Shown: one piece after another, positions 42,409 to 51,411 of the stretch
Layout: every line of letters starts with the position of its first letter
How positions within the stretch are numbered: the first letter of the stretch is position 1
From: Ga0077555 sp041397775
GTDB lineage: Bacteria; Pseudomonadota; Alphaproteobacteria; Rhizobiales; Hyphomicrobiaceae
Length of the DNA stretch: 64,000 nt
NCBI GenBank assembly: GCA_041397775.1
Contig: JAWKWB010000003.1
Span: forward strand, 558,001-622,000
Direction: 5' to 3'
The notes under the pieces: generated by a model
What the model was told of the DNA's origin: nothing
The model's input: only the letters and a program-made list of their open reading frames with translations
Databases searched by the model: none
Made by a program: the position numbers and the translations under genes

Positions 42409-43113
42409 TCAAACCGCGAGATATTCCGCACGCAAGGCCTCGTCGGCCTCCAACTCGCCCATCGTGCCGGCGAACTTGATCTCGCCACTTTCGATGACGT
42501 AGGCGCGCTCCGCGATGCGCCTGGCAAAGCCGAGGTTCTGCTCCGACACCAGCAAGCCGACGCCGCGTCGTCGCAACTCCAGCAAGGCCTCCGCAATGCC
42601 GTCGAGGATCACGGGCGCCAGGCCTTCGGAAGGTTCGTCGAGCAGGATGCAACGCGGATTGCCCATCAGCGTCCGCGCGATGGTCAGCATCTGCTGCTCG
42701 CCGCCCGACATCTGGCTGCCGAGCCGGTTGCGCATTCGCCCCAGGTTCGGGAAGAGCTGGAAGAGATCCTTAGGTGTCCAGGCCTTGCCGTCGCGCACCG
42801 CCTGCCGGCCGACGGCAAGGTTTTCATCGACCGTGAGCCCCTTGAAGATGCGCCTGTCCTCGGGAACGTAGCCGAGACCCAGGCGCGCGATTTCGTGCGT
42901 GGTCATGTCGACGATCGGCGTGCCGTCGAAGGCGACGGCTCCGCGCCGCCGCACTTCCAGCCCCATGATGGCTTTCAGCGTCGTCGACTTGCCGGCCCCA
43001 TTGCGCCCCAGGACGACGACCGATTGCCCGGCATCCACGCAAAGCGTCACGCCGAACAACGCCTGCGCCGGTCCGTACCAGGCATCGAGCTGCGAGACCT
43101 CGAGCAGCGCCAT
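42409..43113 (-). CDS. livF: Branched-chain amino acid ABC transporter ATPase (LivF-like)
   Basis: A 234-aa ATP-binding subunit: Walker A LGRNGAGKST near 35-44, the Q-loop near YVPEDRRIF, the signature MSGGEQQ (Met in place of Leu) and Walker B CILLDEPSEGLAP. The sequence resembles LivF, not LivG. The usual partners livG, livH, livM and a binding protein are absent from the window, so the gene is isolated. It converges with the iron-type permease gene and is followed upstream by a frameshifted VOC gene on the same strand. Confidence 0.87.
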   Translation of the reverse strand: MALLEVSQLDAWYGPAQALFGVTLCVDAGQSVVVLGRNGAGKSTTLKAIMGLEVRRRGAVAFDGTPIVDMTTHEIARLGLGYVPEDRRIFKGLTVDENLAVGRQAVRDGKAWTPKDLFQLFPNLGRMRNRLGSQMSGGEQQMLTIARTLMGNPRCILLDEPSEGLAPVILDGIAEALLELRRRGVGLLVSEQNLGFARRIAERAYVIESGEIKFAGTMGELEADEALRAEYLAV

Positions 43114-43117
43114 GTGA

Positions 43118-43982
43118 TCAGCCGGCCGCCTCGAGCACCAGGATCACGCCGTTGGCGTCCTTTGGCGCCACCTTGACGCATGTCGGCGTCACGACCGAGG
43201 CGAGCGAGCCCACGGCCTTGGCCGCCGCGCCCGCGTCGGCAACGTCGAGCACGATGGTGATGGCGCCTTCGTCCGGGATGCCGGCGAGTGAGAGGCCCGG
43301 ATGCCGCGTCTCCAGCGTCGCGCGGTCGAGAAATACGAAATCGGCGCGATTGCCGCCCGTGGCGACGCGGAGCGCGCCGTCGCTCTCCGTTTCCACCGGT
43401 CGGTCGATCAGGTGCCCCATGTGCTTGGCGGCGGCCGCGGCGTCCTTGCTCAACATCTCGACGCGGCGAATGCGCTTTGCCGTGTTGGCGTGCCTCGTCA
43501 GTTCGGGGATCCAGACGAAAGGCCGCGTCAGATGCTGACACGCGAAGATCCGCAGGCCGCCCGGACGCTCCTCGATCGGCCAGAGGAATGTGCGGAAGCT
43601 TGCCTCCACCTTGCGTCCGTCCGGCAGGTCCACGGGACGCCCGAAGTCGCGTAGGGCCGAGCGCGGCAAAGCCTCGCGACTTCAACTCCGCCACGCCGTC
43701 GTCGGCGTTCGTTCCGGTGAAGGCCGCGCGCTCGATGCCCTCACCGCGCCGGGCCAGGAACGCCCGCGCAGGCGCATTGCGCTCGGTCTCCGCCACGACG
43801 CCGATCAGCTCGATGTAGTCTTCGTCCAGCATGATGGTGTGGTTGGCGGTGCCCATCACCGCGGTATGCATGCCCCTCGGCGCAACCGTGAAGCCGAGCC
43901 GCTGCCAGCGCTGCTCGCCCTCCGAGAGTTCGTTCACCATGATGACCACGTGATCGAGGCCGATGATGGATCGCATGGTCAT
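43118..43982 (-). pseudogene. VOC/glyoxalase-like gene with a frameshift
   Basis: The N-terminal half (MRSIIGLDHVVIMVNE to KSRGFAALGP, 43982 to about 43656) and the C-terminal half (RDFGRPVDLPDGRKVEASF to LVLEAAG, about 43652 to 43118) are in different reading frames. Joined, they give a glyoxalase-like-domain protein of about 287 aa with FACQHLTRPFVWIPEL in the middle, as in that family. The break is close to 43650-43656 and equals the loss of one base. It may be a true pseudogene or a sequencing error. It is upstream of livF (4-nt gap) and divergent from the FAD oxidase. Confidence 0.75.
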
Positions 43983-44120
43983 GGGAATGCCTCCGTGGCG
44001 CGTTGCCGGGTTTCGCTGGCGCCAAGGTTGCCGTCGGGGCCGCGGAAGTCAACGCTTGCGGCAACCGCACGCACACGGTTCTATGAGGCGACGTCAAGCG
44101 CTGCGAGGTCTGCACCCGAC

Positions 44121-45425
44121 ATGCCCGAGAAACTCGAATGGCCGCCGTCCCTGTGGGCATCGGTATCGCCGCCAGGCCCGCAATTGCCGGCCCTCGAAGG
44201 CGAAGCGGAGGCGGATGTCGCAGTGGTGGGCGCCGGCTTCTCGGGCCTATCCACCGCGCTCCACCTGCGCCGGGCAGGTGTCGATGTCGCGGTGATCGAG
44301 GCGGCCGAGCCCGGCTGGGGCGCATCGGGACGCAACAACGGCCAGGTCATCCCGACCCTGACGCGGCCCGAGCCCGACGACATCGTCGCACGGCACGGTG
44401 AGGCGGGCGAGCGGTTGGTCGGCCTGGTTCGCGATTGCGCGTCGATCCTCTTCGACCTGGCGCGCGAGGAAAAGATCGACATCGAGGCCGAGGCCGAGCA
44501 GCACGGCTGGATCCAGCCCGTTCACTCGCCCGGCCGGTTGAAGATCGCGGAGCGGCGCGTCAGGCAGTGGTCGAAACACGGCGCCCCCGTGGACATGATC
44601 TCGCGGGAACGCATGCGCGCGCTGACCGGCTCCGACGCCTGGTTCGGGGGCTGGACCAACCCGACGGGCGGTCACGTCAATCCCTTGGGGCTGGCACGCG
44701 GCATGGCCAGGGCGGTGCTGGCGCGTTCAGGCCGTATCTACGCGCGTTCGCCCGTCGTCGGCTATGCCCGTGATGGTGACGGCTGGCGCATCACCACGCA
44801 GAAAGGCCAATTGCGCGCACGCGCGCTCGTGCTCGCCACGAATGCCTATACGGGCGAATTCTCGCGCACGCTCGCGCCCCGGATCGCGCGCGAGGTCGTG
44901 CCGGTCTTCTCCTGGCAGATGGCGACCGCGCCGCTGTCCGACAACATCCGCAAATCGATCATCCCCGGTCGGCACGCGGTGTCCGATACGCATCGCGAGC
45001 TCTATTTCGCGCGCTACGATGCCCGCAACCGGCTGGTCACGGGCGGCGCCATTCTGCTGCCCTGGAAGCGGCGCGAGCGCATGCAGCCCTATATCGCCGC
45101 GCGGCTGGAGCGCCTGTTCCCCCAGATCGGCCCTGTGACATTCGACTACGTCTGGAACGGCTACATCGGCATCACGCGCGATTTCTTCCCCCGCGTGCAT
45201 CGCCTGGGCCCCGACGCCTTCGCCTGGGCCGGCTGCAACGGACGCGGCGTCGGCTTTGCCGTGGCGATGGGCCGCGAGCTGGCCAAGGCCGTCACCGGCA
45301 CGCCGCTGACCGAACTGGCGATGCCGCTGTCCGAGCCCGATCCGATCCCCTTGCATGGGGTTGTCCGCCGCTTTGCGCCGCTCATGCTGGCGCCCTATCG
45401 GCTCCAGGATCGTCAGGAGATCTGA
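44121..45425 (+). CDS. FAD-dependent amine/amino acid oxidase (DAO family)
   Basis: A 434-aa flavoprotein with the dinucleotide-binding motif VAVVGAGFSGLSTALHLRRAG near 33-53, the GASGRNNGQV motif near 70, and the C-terminal WAGCNGRGVGFAVAMGRELA. It resembles gamma-glutamylputrescine oxidase (PuuB) and sarcosine/D-amino-acid-oxidase-like enzymes. The start at 44121 is chosen because the frame further upstream runs antisense to the VOC gene. Its stop is 1 nt before the next start, so it is cotranscribed with the SHMT-like gene, pointing to linked turnover of an amino acid or N-methyl amine. Confidence 0.87.
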   Translation: MPEKLEWPPSLWASVSPPGPQLPALEGEAEADVAVVGAGFSGLSTALHLRRAGVDVAVIEAAEPGWGASGRNNGQVIPTLTRPEPDDIVARHGEAGERLVGLVRDCASILFDLAREEKIDIEAEAEQHGWIQPVHSPGRLKIAERRVRQWSKHGAPVDMISRERMRALTGSDAWFGGWTNPTGGHVNPLGLARGMARAVLARSGRIYARSPVVGYARDGDGWRITTQKGQLRARALVLATNAYTGEFSRTLAPRIAREVVPVFSWQMATAPLSDNIRKSIIPGRHAVSDTHRELYFARYDARNRLVTGGAILLPWKRRERMQPYIAARLERLFPQIGPVTFDYVWNGYIGITRDFFPRVHRLGPDAFAWAGCNGRGVGFAVAMGRELAKAVTGTPLTELAMPLSEPDPIPLHGVVRRFAPLMLAPYRLQDRQEI

Positions 45426-45426
45426 C

Positions 45427-46749
45427 ATGCCTCGCCTCGCCCGCCGCGCCTGGGTGCCACAGACGCCGGAAGACCTGGTCCAGTCGATCGCGGGCAAGGT
45501 CGCCGCGCTCGATGCCGACGCCATCGAAGCCGAAATCCTGGCCGCGATCGAGGACAACCATGCCATCCACGATCGCGATTGCATCAACCTCAATCCCGCG
45601 ACCAATACGCTGAACCCCAAGGCGGAACGGTTGCTGGCCATGGGGCTGGGCAATCGTCCCTCACTCGGCTATCCCGGCGACAAGTACGAAATGGGTCTGG
45701 AGGCCATCGAGCGCATCGAGGTGATCGCGGCGGAGCTGGCTGCCGAAGTGTTCGATGCCCGCCATGCGGAAATCCGCGTCGGCTCGGGCGCGCTCGCCAA
45801 TCTCTACGCCTTCATGGCGACGACGAAGCCCGGTGACGCCATTCTGGCGCCGGGGCCGGAGATCGGCGGCCACGTCACGCATCACGCGGCGGGCGCGGCC
45901 GGGCTCTACGGCCTCGAGGCGATCACCATGCCGGCGGACGCGCGGCGGTTCACGGTCGATCTGGCCAAGTTGGCGCAGCAGGCCCGCGAGGTGCGCCCGA
46001 AGCTGATCACGATCGGCGGCAGCCTGAACCTGTTCCCCCATCCGGTGGCCGAGATCCGCGCCATCGCCGACGAGATCGGCGCCAAGGTGCTCTACGATGC
46101 GGCTCATATGTCCGGGATGATCGCCGGGCGCGCGTGGCAGCAGCCGCTCGCGGAAGGCGCGCATCTCATGACGATGAGCACCTATAAGAGCCTCGGCGGG
46201 CCGGCTGCCGGCCTCATCCTGACCAACGATGCCGATCTGGCCGAGCGGCTCGATCACATCGCCTACCCCGGTCTGACCGCGAATTTCGACGTGGCGAAGT
46301 CGGCCGCCCTCGCCATGGCGTTGCTCGACTGGAAGGTGCACGGTCCCGCCTATGGCGCGGCGATGGCGGCAACGGCCAAGGCGTTGGCTGACGCGCTGAT
46401 TGCTGCTGGGCTCCCCGTGCATGCCGGCGAACGCGGCGGCACCCGGTCGCACCAGTTGGCGGTGGAAGCGCATCGTTGGGGCGGCGGACAGGCGGCCTCG
46501 AAGATCCTGCGCCGCGCCAACGTCCTGGCGTGCGGCATCGGGCTGCCCATCGCCGCGGTGGCGGGGGACGTGAACGGCCTGCGCCTCGGCGTTCCCGAAA
46601 TCGTCCGCCTCGGCATGGAGCCGCGGCACATGCCGGACCTTGCTCGCTTCATCGCGCGCGTGCTGTTGGGCAACGAGGCGCCCGAGACCGTGGCCGGGGA
46701 GGTCACGGCCTTCCGGCGCGGCTTCGAAGGCCTGCGCTTCGTGCGATAG
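45427..46749 (+). CDS. Serine hydroxymethyltransferase-like PLP enzyme
   Basis: A 440-aa fold-type-I PLP enzyme of the SHMT family. The PLP lysine is about Lys254 in MSTYKSLGGPAAG, corresponding to TTTHKTLRGPRGG in true SHMT, and the PLP-contacting DAAHMSGMIAG matches DMAHIAGLVA. The differences at both sites suggest a specialised paralogue, for example for an alpha-substituted or N-substituted amino acid, rather than the housekeeping glyA. AGGAG precedes the ATG at 45427. It is translated right after the FAD oxidase and converges with rlmH. Confidence 0.85.
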   Translation: MPRLARRAWVPQTPEDLVQSIAGKVAALDADAIEAEILAAIEDNHAIHDRDCINLNPATNTLNPKAERLLAMGLGNRPSLGYPGDKYEMGLEAIERIEVIAAELAAEVFDARHAEIRVGSGALANLYAFMATTKPGDAILAPGPEIGGHVTHHAAGAAGLYGLEAITMPADARRFTVDLAKLAQQAREVRPKLITIGGSLNLFPHPVAEIRAIADEIGAKVLYDAAHMSGMIAGRAWQQPLAEGAHLMTMSTYKSLGGPAAGLILTNDADLAERLDHIAYPGLTANFDVAKSAALAMALLDWKVHGPAYGAAMAATAKALADALIAAGLPVHAGERGGTRSHQLAVEAHRWGGGQAASKILRRANVLACGIGLPIAAVAGDVNGLRLGVPEIVRLGMEPRHMPDLARFIARVLLGNEAPETVAGEVTAFRRGFEGLRFVR

Positions 46750-46752
46750 CGC

Positions 46753-47232
46753 TCAGACGCGATGATAGGGGTGGCCGCTGAGGATCGTCGCGGCGCGATA
46801 GAGCTGCTCGGCCAGAACGGCGCGGGCAAGGCCGTGCGGCATCGTCATCGGGCTCAACGACACGACGAGTTGCGCCGCCTGGCGCACGGCATCGCCATGC
46901 CCATCCGGACCGCCGATCAGGAACACCGCGTGCCGGCGCCCGTCGTCCTTCCAGCGAGCGACGGCATGGGCGAAATCGGCGCTGGAGAGTGACTTGCCCC
47001 GCTCGTCCAGGACCACCACGACGTCGGCGTCAGCCGCGAGCTTGAGCAGGCGTGCGGCCTCGTCGGCCTTGCGCTCGGCGGCGCTGCTGGCGCGCGACTC
47101 GGGGATTTCGATTTCTTTCAGGGGGCCGAGGCCCGTCGTGCGTGCCGAACTCAGCCGCTTGGCATAGCGGGCGACGAGTGCCTGCTCCGCGTTCTCTTTC
47201 AGCCGGCCGACGGCGGCAATCGTGAGACGCAT
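46753..47232 (-). CDS. rlmH: 23S rRNA (pseudouridine-1915 N3)-methyltransferase
   Basis: RlmH is a small SPOUT-class methyltransferase acting on helix 69 of 70S ribosomes. The 159-aa product has VVLDERGKSLSSADFA, FLIGGPDGHG and the C-terminal MTMPHGLARAVLAEQLYRA knot. It is last in the rsfS-rlmH pair downstream of nadD, a conserved order in alphaproteobacteria. Confidence 0.96.
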   Translation of the reverse strand: MRLTIAAVGRLKENAEQALVARYAKRLSSARTTGLGPLKEIEIPESRASSAAERKADEAARLLKLAADADVVVVLDERGKSLSSADFAHAVARWKDDGRRHAVFLIGGPDGHGDAVRQAAQLVVSLSPMTMPHGLARAVLAEQLYRAATILSGHPYHRV

Positions 47233-47299
47233 GAATCCTCACATCGGCCCGGATATCCAAATCCGGGCCTCCGCTTCGCCGTCGATGACAGGCCGCCGT

Positions 47300-47710
47300 T
47301 CAGTGCGTCGCCGGGTCCGGCGTCCGCTCCTGCGACCACATCTTCTCGAGGTTGTAGAACTCGCGCACCTCGGGACGGAAGACATGGACGATGATGTCGC
47401 CGATGTCGATCACGACCCAGTCGCACTGGGGCTGGCCCTCCGTGCGCACGCCCGTGATGCCAGCCTCTTTCAGCTTGTCTTGCAGCTGATCGGCGATGGC
47501 GCCCACGTGGCGGTCGGTGCCGCCCGACGCGATGACCATATAGTCACCGAGCGAGGACTTGCCTTCCAGGTCGATGGTGACGATCTGCGTGGCCTTGAAC
47601 TCGTCCAGCCAGCCCGCGATCTGCTTCACAAGTGCTTCCGAGGTGCGGCCTTCGGGCACGACCCCGGCTTGAGGCGTGCTCTTGCGAGCCGCCCCGCTTG
47701 CGGTTCTCAT
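47300..47710 (-). CDS. rsfS: Ribosome silencing factor
   Basis: RsfS binds ribosomal protein L14 and blocks subunit joining in starvation. The 136-aa protein has the family block IVTIDLEGKSSLGDYMVIASGGTDRHVGAIADQL, CDWVVIDIGDIIVHVFRPEVREFYNLEKMW. An N-terminal extension of about 20 basic and polar residues precedes it. It lies between nadD (gap 161 nt) and rlmH (gap 67 nt). Confidence 0.96.
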   Translation of the reverse strand: MRTASGAARKSTPQAGVVPEGRTSEALVKQIAGWLDEFKATQIVTIDLEGKSSLGDYMVIASGGTDRHVGAIADQLQDKLKEAGITGVRTEGQPQCDWVVIDIGDIIVHVFRPEVREFYNLEKMWSQERTPDPATH

Positions 47711-47871
47711 CGGTGAGTGAGCGTCCCTTTCGTCATCGAACCCTTTGAGGAAGCGGAGTAATTACCTCGGCCTCCGGTTCGCCAGACCACCTTCGCCGAC
47801 CATCGGCAAAGGCAAGCTCCCAACCTTTTCCGGTGGGACAGATGGACATTAGGCGCATGCCGGGTCGGGTT

Positions 47872-48558
47872 TCAAGTGGCAGCTGTGCGGAAATTACGCG
47901 GGCCACCGCCGCCGGCGACTTTCGTCAGCCCGCCCCGGGTCGCCCGGATCGCCGTCGACGAGATGCTCGACAGCGGTCCGGTGAGGAAGGTCCAGGCCGG
48001 AAGCCGCCTCTGCAGAATGAGGCGAGATCGGGTCTCCGCAACGCGGCCGGATTGCATGGCGCGACCAGCCGGGCTGGCGAGGGCGCCCAGGTGATGCCCG
48101 GGCCGGTCGATGACCGCCACCGGCATCGTCGCGAAGATGTCCCGCCACTGCCGCCAGCGATGGAATTCCGCCAGGCAGTCGGCGCCCATGATCCAGACGA
48201 AGCGGGTTGCCGGGTGGCGCAGCCGCAGGAAGCCCAGCGTCGCCGCGGTGAACGTGGTCGCGAGATGCTTCTCGAACGCGGTGACGATGATGCGGTTGTC
48301 GCGCGCCATCGTCCGGCAGAGCGCCAGGCGTTCGTCGAGAGGCATGAGGTCGCGGCCGATCTTCAGCGGGTTGCCCGGCGTCACGATCCACCAGACCTGG
48401 TCGAGCCCGAGCCGCCTGAGCGCAATCTGGCTGATCAGTCGGTGTGCCTCGTGAGGCGGATTGAACGACCCGCCGAGCAGGCCGATCTTCTGGCCCGCCA
48501 TGGCCAGCGGCGGCCGGGCGCGGATCGAGCCGAAGCGGACTGGTGCCGATTTCCTCAT
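47872..48558 (-). CDS. nadD: Nicotinate-nucleotide adenylyltransferase
   Basis: NadD makes deamido-NAD from nicotinate mononucleotide and ATP. The protein of up to 228 aa has the nucleotidyltransferase motif GSFNPPHEAHRLI, GADCLAEFHRW and the second signature ISSTAIR. The first 19 residues (before MAGQKIGLLGG) may not belong; a start at 48501 would also fit. It is followed by rsfS and rlmH. In many relatives proA precedes nadD; here a nitronate monooxygenase gene does. Confidence 0.94.
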   Translation of the reverse strand: MRKSAPVRFGSIRARPPLAMAGQKIGLLGGSFNPPHEAHRLISQIALRRLGLDQVWWIVTPGNPLKIGRDLMPLDERLALCRTMARDNRIIVTAFEKHLATTFTAATLGFLRLRHPATRFVWIMGADCLAEFHRWRQWRDIFATMPVAVIDRPGHHLGALASPAGRAMQSGRVAETRSRLILQRRLPAWTFLTGPLSSISSTAIRATRGGLTKVAGGGGPRNFRTAAT

Positions 48559-48591
48559 GCGCGCCCGCTCCTGGCGTCTCGCCGGGCCACC

Positions 48592-49662
48592 TCAGTGCTT
48601 GCCCAGCCGGGCCAAGGTCTCCTCGGCCAGGGCGCGCGTCAACTCCGCCGCGCCCATCGGGCGGCCAAGTGCCGAGGCCTGGCCCGACCACAGCGACGTG
48701 AAATCGCTGGAGCCGTTCGCTTCGGCAGCAGCTTTCAAAGGTGTCAGGGCACCCGATGCCAGCGGAAACGGCGGTGCGTCCGCACTGACCGGGCCCGCTT
48801 CGCGCATGATACGGTTCATGTAGCCGCGTGCCGGGCGTCCCGTGAAGACGTTGGTCAGGGCCGTGGCGTCGTCACGCCCTGCCGCCAAGGCCGCACGATG
48901 CAGCGGCGCGACCTTGGCTTCCGGGCAGAAGAGGTAGGCCGTGCCGAGCTGGACTGCCGAAGCCCCGAGCGCCAGTGCCGCCACGATGCCGCGCGCATCG
49001 CCGATGCCGCCGGCCGCGATGACGGGGATCTTCACGGCATCCACCACCTGCGGAACCAGTGCCATCGTACCTACCTGCGTCGCCAGGTCGGCCGTCAGGA
49101 ACATGCCGCGGTGTCCGCCCGCCTCGTAGCCCTGCGCGATGATCGCATCGGCCCCATGCGCCTCGAGCCAGCATGCCTCCGCCACAGTCGTCGCCGAGCT
49201 GAGCACGATCGCCCCCGTCGCCTTCACGCGGTCGAGCAGTGCCTTGTCGGGCAGGCCGAAGTGGAAACTCACCACCTTGGGTCGCGTGTCCTCCACGAGC
49301 GCGCACGTCGCCGCGTCGAAGGGATGGCGCACCGCGGCGGGCACGGGCATGTCGGGATCGAGCCCGAGTTCCACGTAGTACGAACGCAGCCGCGTCTTCC
49401 ACCGGGCCTCCGCCTCGGCCGATGGCGGCGGTGGCGTGTGGCAGAAGAAGTTGAGGTTGAATGTCTTGTTGCTGAGCGATTTGAACCGGGCCACGTCCGC
49501 GCGGGCCTGGTCGGCTGTCGACATGGCGCAGGCCATGGACCCCAGGCCGCCCGCATTCGCCACGGCGGCGGCCAGTTCGGGCGAGGATGGCCCGGCCATG
49601 GGGGCAAGTACGATCGGATGCTCGATGCCGAGAAGGTCGATCAGTCGCCGGTCGTGCCACAT
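48592..49662 (-). CDS. Nitronate monooxygenase (2-nitropropane dioxygenase family)
   Basis: A 356-aa FMN-dependent TIM-barrel protein: PIVLAPMAGPSSPELAAAVANAGGLG at the N terminus, IIAQGYEAGGHRG with the catalytic His, IPVIAAGGIGDARGI and ALGASAVQLGTAYLF. This pattern fits class I nitronate monooxygenases, which oxidise propionate-3-nitronate and alkyl nitronates. GAAGGAGG precedes the ATG. It lies just upstream of nadD on the same strand, but a functional link is not obvious. Confidence 0.9.
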   Translation of the reverse strand: MWHDRRLIDLLGIEHPIVLAPMAGPSSPELAAAVANAGGLGSMACAMSTADQARADVARFKSLSNKTFNLNFFCHTPPPPSAEAEARWKTRLRSYYVELGLDPDMPVPAAVRHPFDAATCALVEDTRPKVVSFHFGLPDKALLDRVKATGAIVLSSATTVAEACWLEAHGADAIIAQGYEAGGHRGMFLTADLATQVGTMALVPQVVDAVKIPVIAAGGIGDARGIVAALALGASAVQLGTAYLFCPEAKVAPLHRAALAAGRDDATALTNVFTGRPARGYMNRIMREAGPVSADAPPFPLASGALTPLKAAAEANGSSDFTSLWSGQASALGRPMGAAELTRALAEETLARLGKH

Positions 49663-49771
49663 GGGAAGGCCTCCTTCGGTCGGTTGAACCCGCTCGTGTC
49701 CGACCGCAAAGTCCGCCTCATTCCTCTGCGGGCCCGGAGCGGACTTTCAGTCATGACGCCACACAAGCGCG

Positions 49772-50644
49772 TCAGGACTTGCCCTCACGCTGCCGCGCGG
49801 CGATCACAGTATTGCGCAGAAGGCAGGCGATCGTCATCGGTCCTACACCGCCAGGCACGGGCGTAATCGCCGAGGCGACGGCGCGCACTTCCTCGAAGGC
49901 GACGTCACCCACGAGCCGGCCTTTGCCGTCGGGCGTGGGGACACGATTGATGCCCACGTCGATGACGATGGCGCCCGGCTTGATCCAGCTGCCGCGCACC
50001 ATCTCCGGCCGCCCGACCGCGGCCATGACAAGATCGGCCCGCGCCACCACGGCGGGCAAGTCGCGCGTGCGCGAATGTGCGATCGTCACGGTGCAGTCCT
50101 CCTGCAGGAGGAGCTGCGCCAAGGGCTTGCCCACGATGTTGGAGCGCCCGATGACGACAGCCTCGAGCCCCTTGAGATCAGCCCGCACCGATTTCGCCAG
50201 GATCACGCAGCCGACCGGCGTGCAGGGAACGAGCCCAGCACCGCCGGTCGCGAGCCGCCCCGCATTGACGGGATGGAAGCCGTCCACATCCTTGGCGGGG
50301 TCTATGGCCGCGATCACGCTCGACTCGCGGATATGCGCAGGCAGCGGAAGCTGCACCAGGATGCCATCCACGGCATCGTCGTCATTAAGGCGCTGCACCA
50401 GTCCCAGCACGTCGGCTTCGCTCGCCGTCGCAGGCAGGCGATGCTCGAACGAGCGCATGCCGGCAGCCGTCGTCTGCTTGCCCTTGTTGCGTACATAGAC
50501 CTGGCTGGCCGGGTTTTCGCCGACCAGCACGACTGCGAGCCCCGGCGCCCGCCCATGTGTGGCCACGAAGGCCGCGACATCGCGCGCCACCTCCGCGCGA
50601 ACCTTTTCGGCCATCGCCTTGCCGTCGATGATTTGAGCGGTCAT
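49772..50644 (-). CDS. folD: Bifunctional methylene-tetrahydrofolate dehydrogenase/cyclohydrolase
   Basis: FolD interconverts 5,10-methylene-, methenyl- and 10-formyl-THF using NADP. The 290-aa protein has the catalytic YVRNKGK near 51-57, VQLPLPAHI near 98, the NADP-binding GRSNIVGKPLAQLL near 168 and the C-terminal PVPGGVGPMTIACLL. It starts right where the DUF167 gene stops, so the two are coupled, and yggT lies upstream. Confidence 0.96.
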   Translation of the reverse strand: MTAQIIDGKAMAEKVRAEVARDVAAFVATHGRAPGLAVVLVGENPASQVYVRNKGKQTTAAGMRSFEHRLPATASEADVLGLVQRLNDDDAVDGILVQLPLPAHIRESSVIAAIDPAKDVDGFHPVNAGRLATGGAGLVPCTPVGCVILAKSVRADLKGLEAVVIGRSNIVGKPLAQLLLQEDCTVTIAHSRTRDLPAVVARADLVMAAVGRPEMVRGSWIKPGAIVIDVGINRVPTPDGKGRLVGDVAFEEVRAVASAITPVPGGVGPMTIACLLRNTVIAARQREGKS

Positions 50645-50995
50645 TCAAGTCTTGCCCTTCTTGTCGGATTGCGCCGCCTCGACGGCGCGCGCGGCCGCCA
50701 TCGCGGCGAGCGCCATGCCGTCGCCCGCGACCAGCAACGTCTTGATGCGCGATTTGTGCCCCGCCACGAGCGTCACGGCCGACTTCGGCACGCCGAGCCA
50801 CTTGGCAAGGAGTTGTGCGACGGCGGCGTTGGCCTTGCCATCTTCCGGAACGGCCCGAACGCGCGCCTTCAAGGCTGGCCCCTCCGAGGTCGTCTCCGGC
50901 CCCTCCAGGGCATCCTTCGAGGACTTCGGGGTCAGTCGCAGCCGAACGCGCAATCCATCCGTCGTGACGGTCCAGGGATGCTCGTCCGATGCCAT
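50645..50995 (-). CDS. DUF167/UPF0235 family protein
   Basis: A 116-aa protein of the YggU/DUF167 family: LRVRLRLTPKSSKDALEG near the N terminus, LKARVRAVPEDGKANAAVAQLLAKWLGVPKSAVTLVAGHKSRIKTLLV in the middle. The function is unknown. It is placed between yggT and folD, a common Rhizobiales neighbourhood, with a 6-nt gap to yggT and no gap to folD. Confidence 0.92.
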   Translation of the reverse strand: MASDEHPWTVTTDGLRVRLRLTPKSSKDALEGPETTSEGPALKARVRAVPEDGKANAAVAQLLAKWLGVPKSAVTLVAGHKSRIKTLLVAGDGMALAAMAAARAVEAAQSDKKGKT

Positions 50996-51001
50996 CGCGC
51001 C

Positions 51002-51292
51002 TCAGCCGATCGTGCGCATCAGGAACGGGATGAAATAGTCCGCAATCCCGTGCACGATCACCAGCAGCACGATCGGGGAGAAGTCGAGCCCTCCCCCGGT
51101 CGGCAGATAGCGCCGGATGCGGGCCAAGGCGGGCTCCGTCACCGCATTGAGGGCGTTCCAGATCTGGCGCACCTGCGGGTTGGAATAGTTGATGATCCCG
51201 AAGGCGAGCAGCCAGCTGAGCACCGCTCCGGCGATGATCAGCCAGGAGTAGATGTGCAGGCAGTAGCGGATGAAGCTCAGCAGCTCGAACAT
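51002..51292 (-). CDS. YggT family membrane protein
   Basis: A 96-aa inner-membrane protein with two hydrophobic segments: IRYCLHIYSWLIIAGAVLSWLLAF (about 7-30) and FSPIVLLVIVHGIADYFIPFL (about 70-90). The NPQVRQIWNALNAVTEPALARIRRYLP loop is characteristic of the YggT family, linked to cell-division or osmotic-stress functions. The start is placed at 51292 (MFELLSF); a start at 51310 is possible. Confidence 0.92.
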   Translation of the reverse strand: MFELLSFIRYCLHIYSWLIIAGAVLSWLLAFGIINYSNPQVRQIWNALNAVTEPALARIRRYLPTGGGLDFSPIVLLVIVHGIADYFIPFLMRTIG

Positions 51293-51411
51293 AGGCGCAT
51301 GCGCTCCCATTTTCTTCGGGTCGAGCAGAGCTTTACCGCCCACACCCGCAGGGGGCAAGCGATTGGTCGACTACGGTTTATGCAACTCGGCACGGGCCTG
51401 GTGCCGGCTGC

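Noticed and set aside
40717..43176. An 819-codon plus-strand open frame
   Set aside because: It is a shifted frame of the ABC permease gene and is antisense to livF; its Arg-rich composition is typical of a shadow frame.
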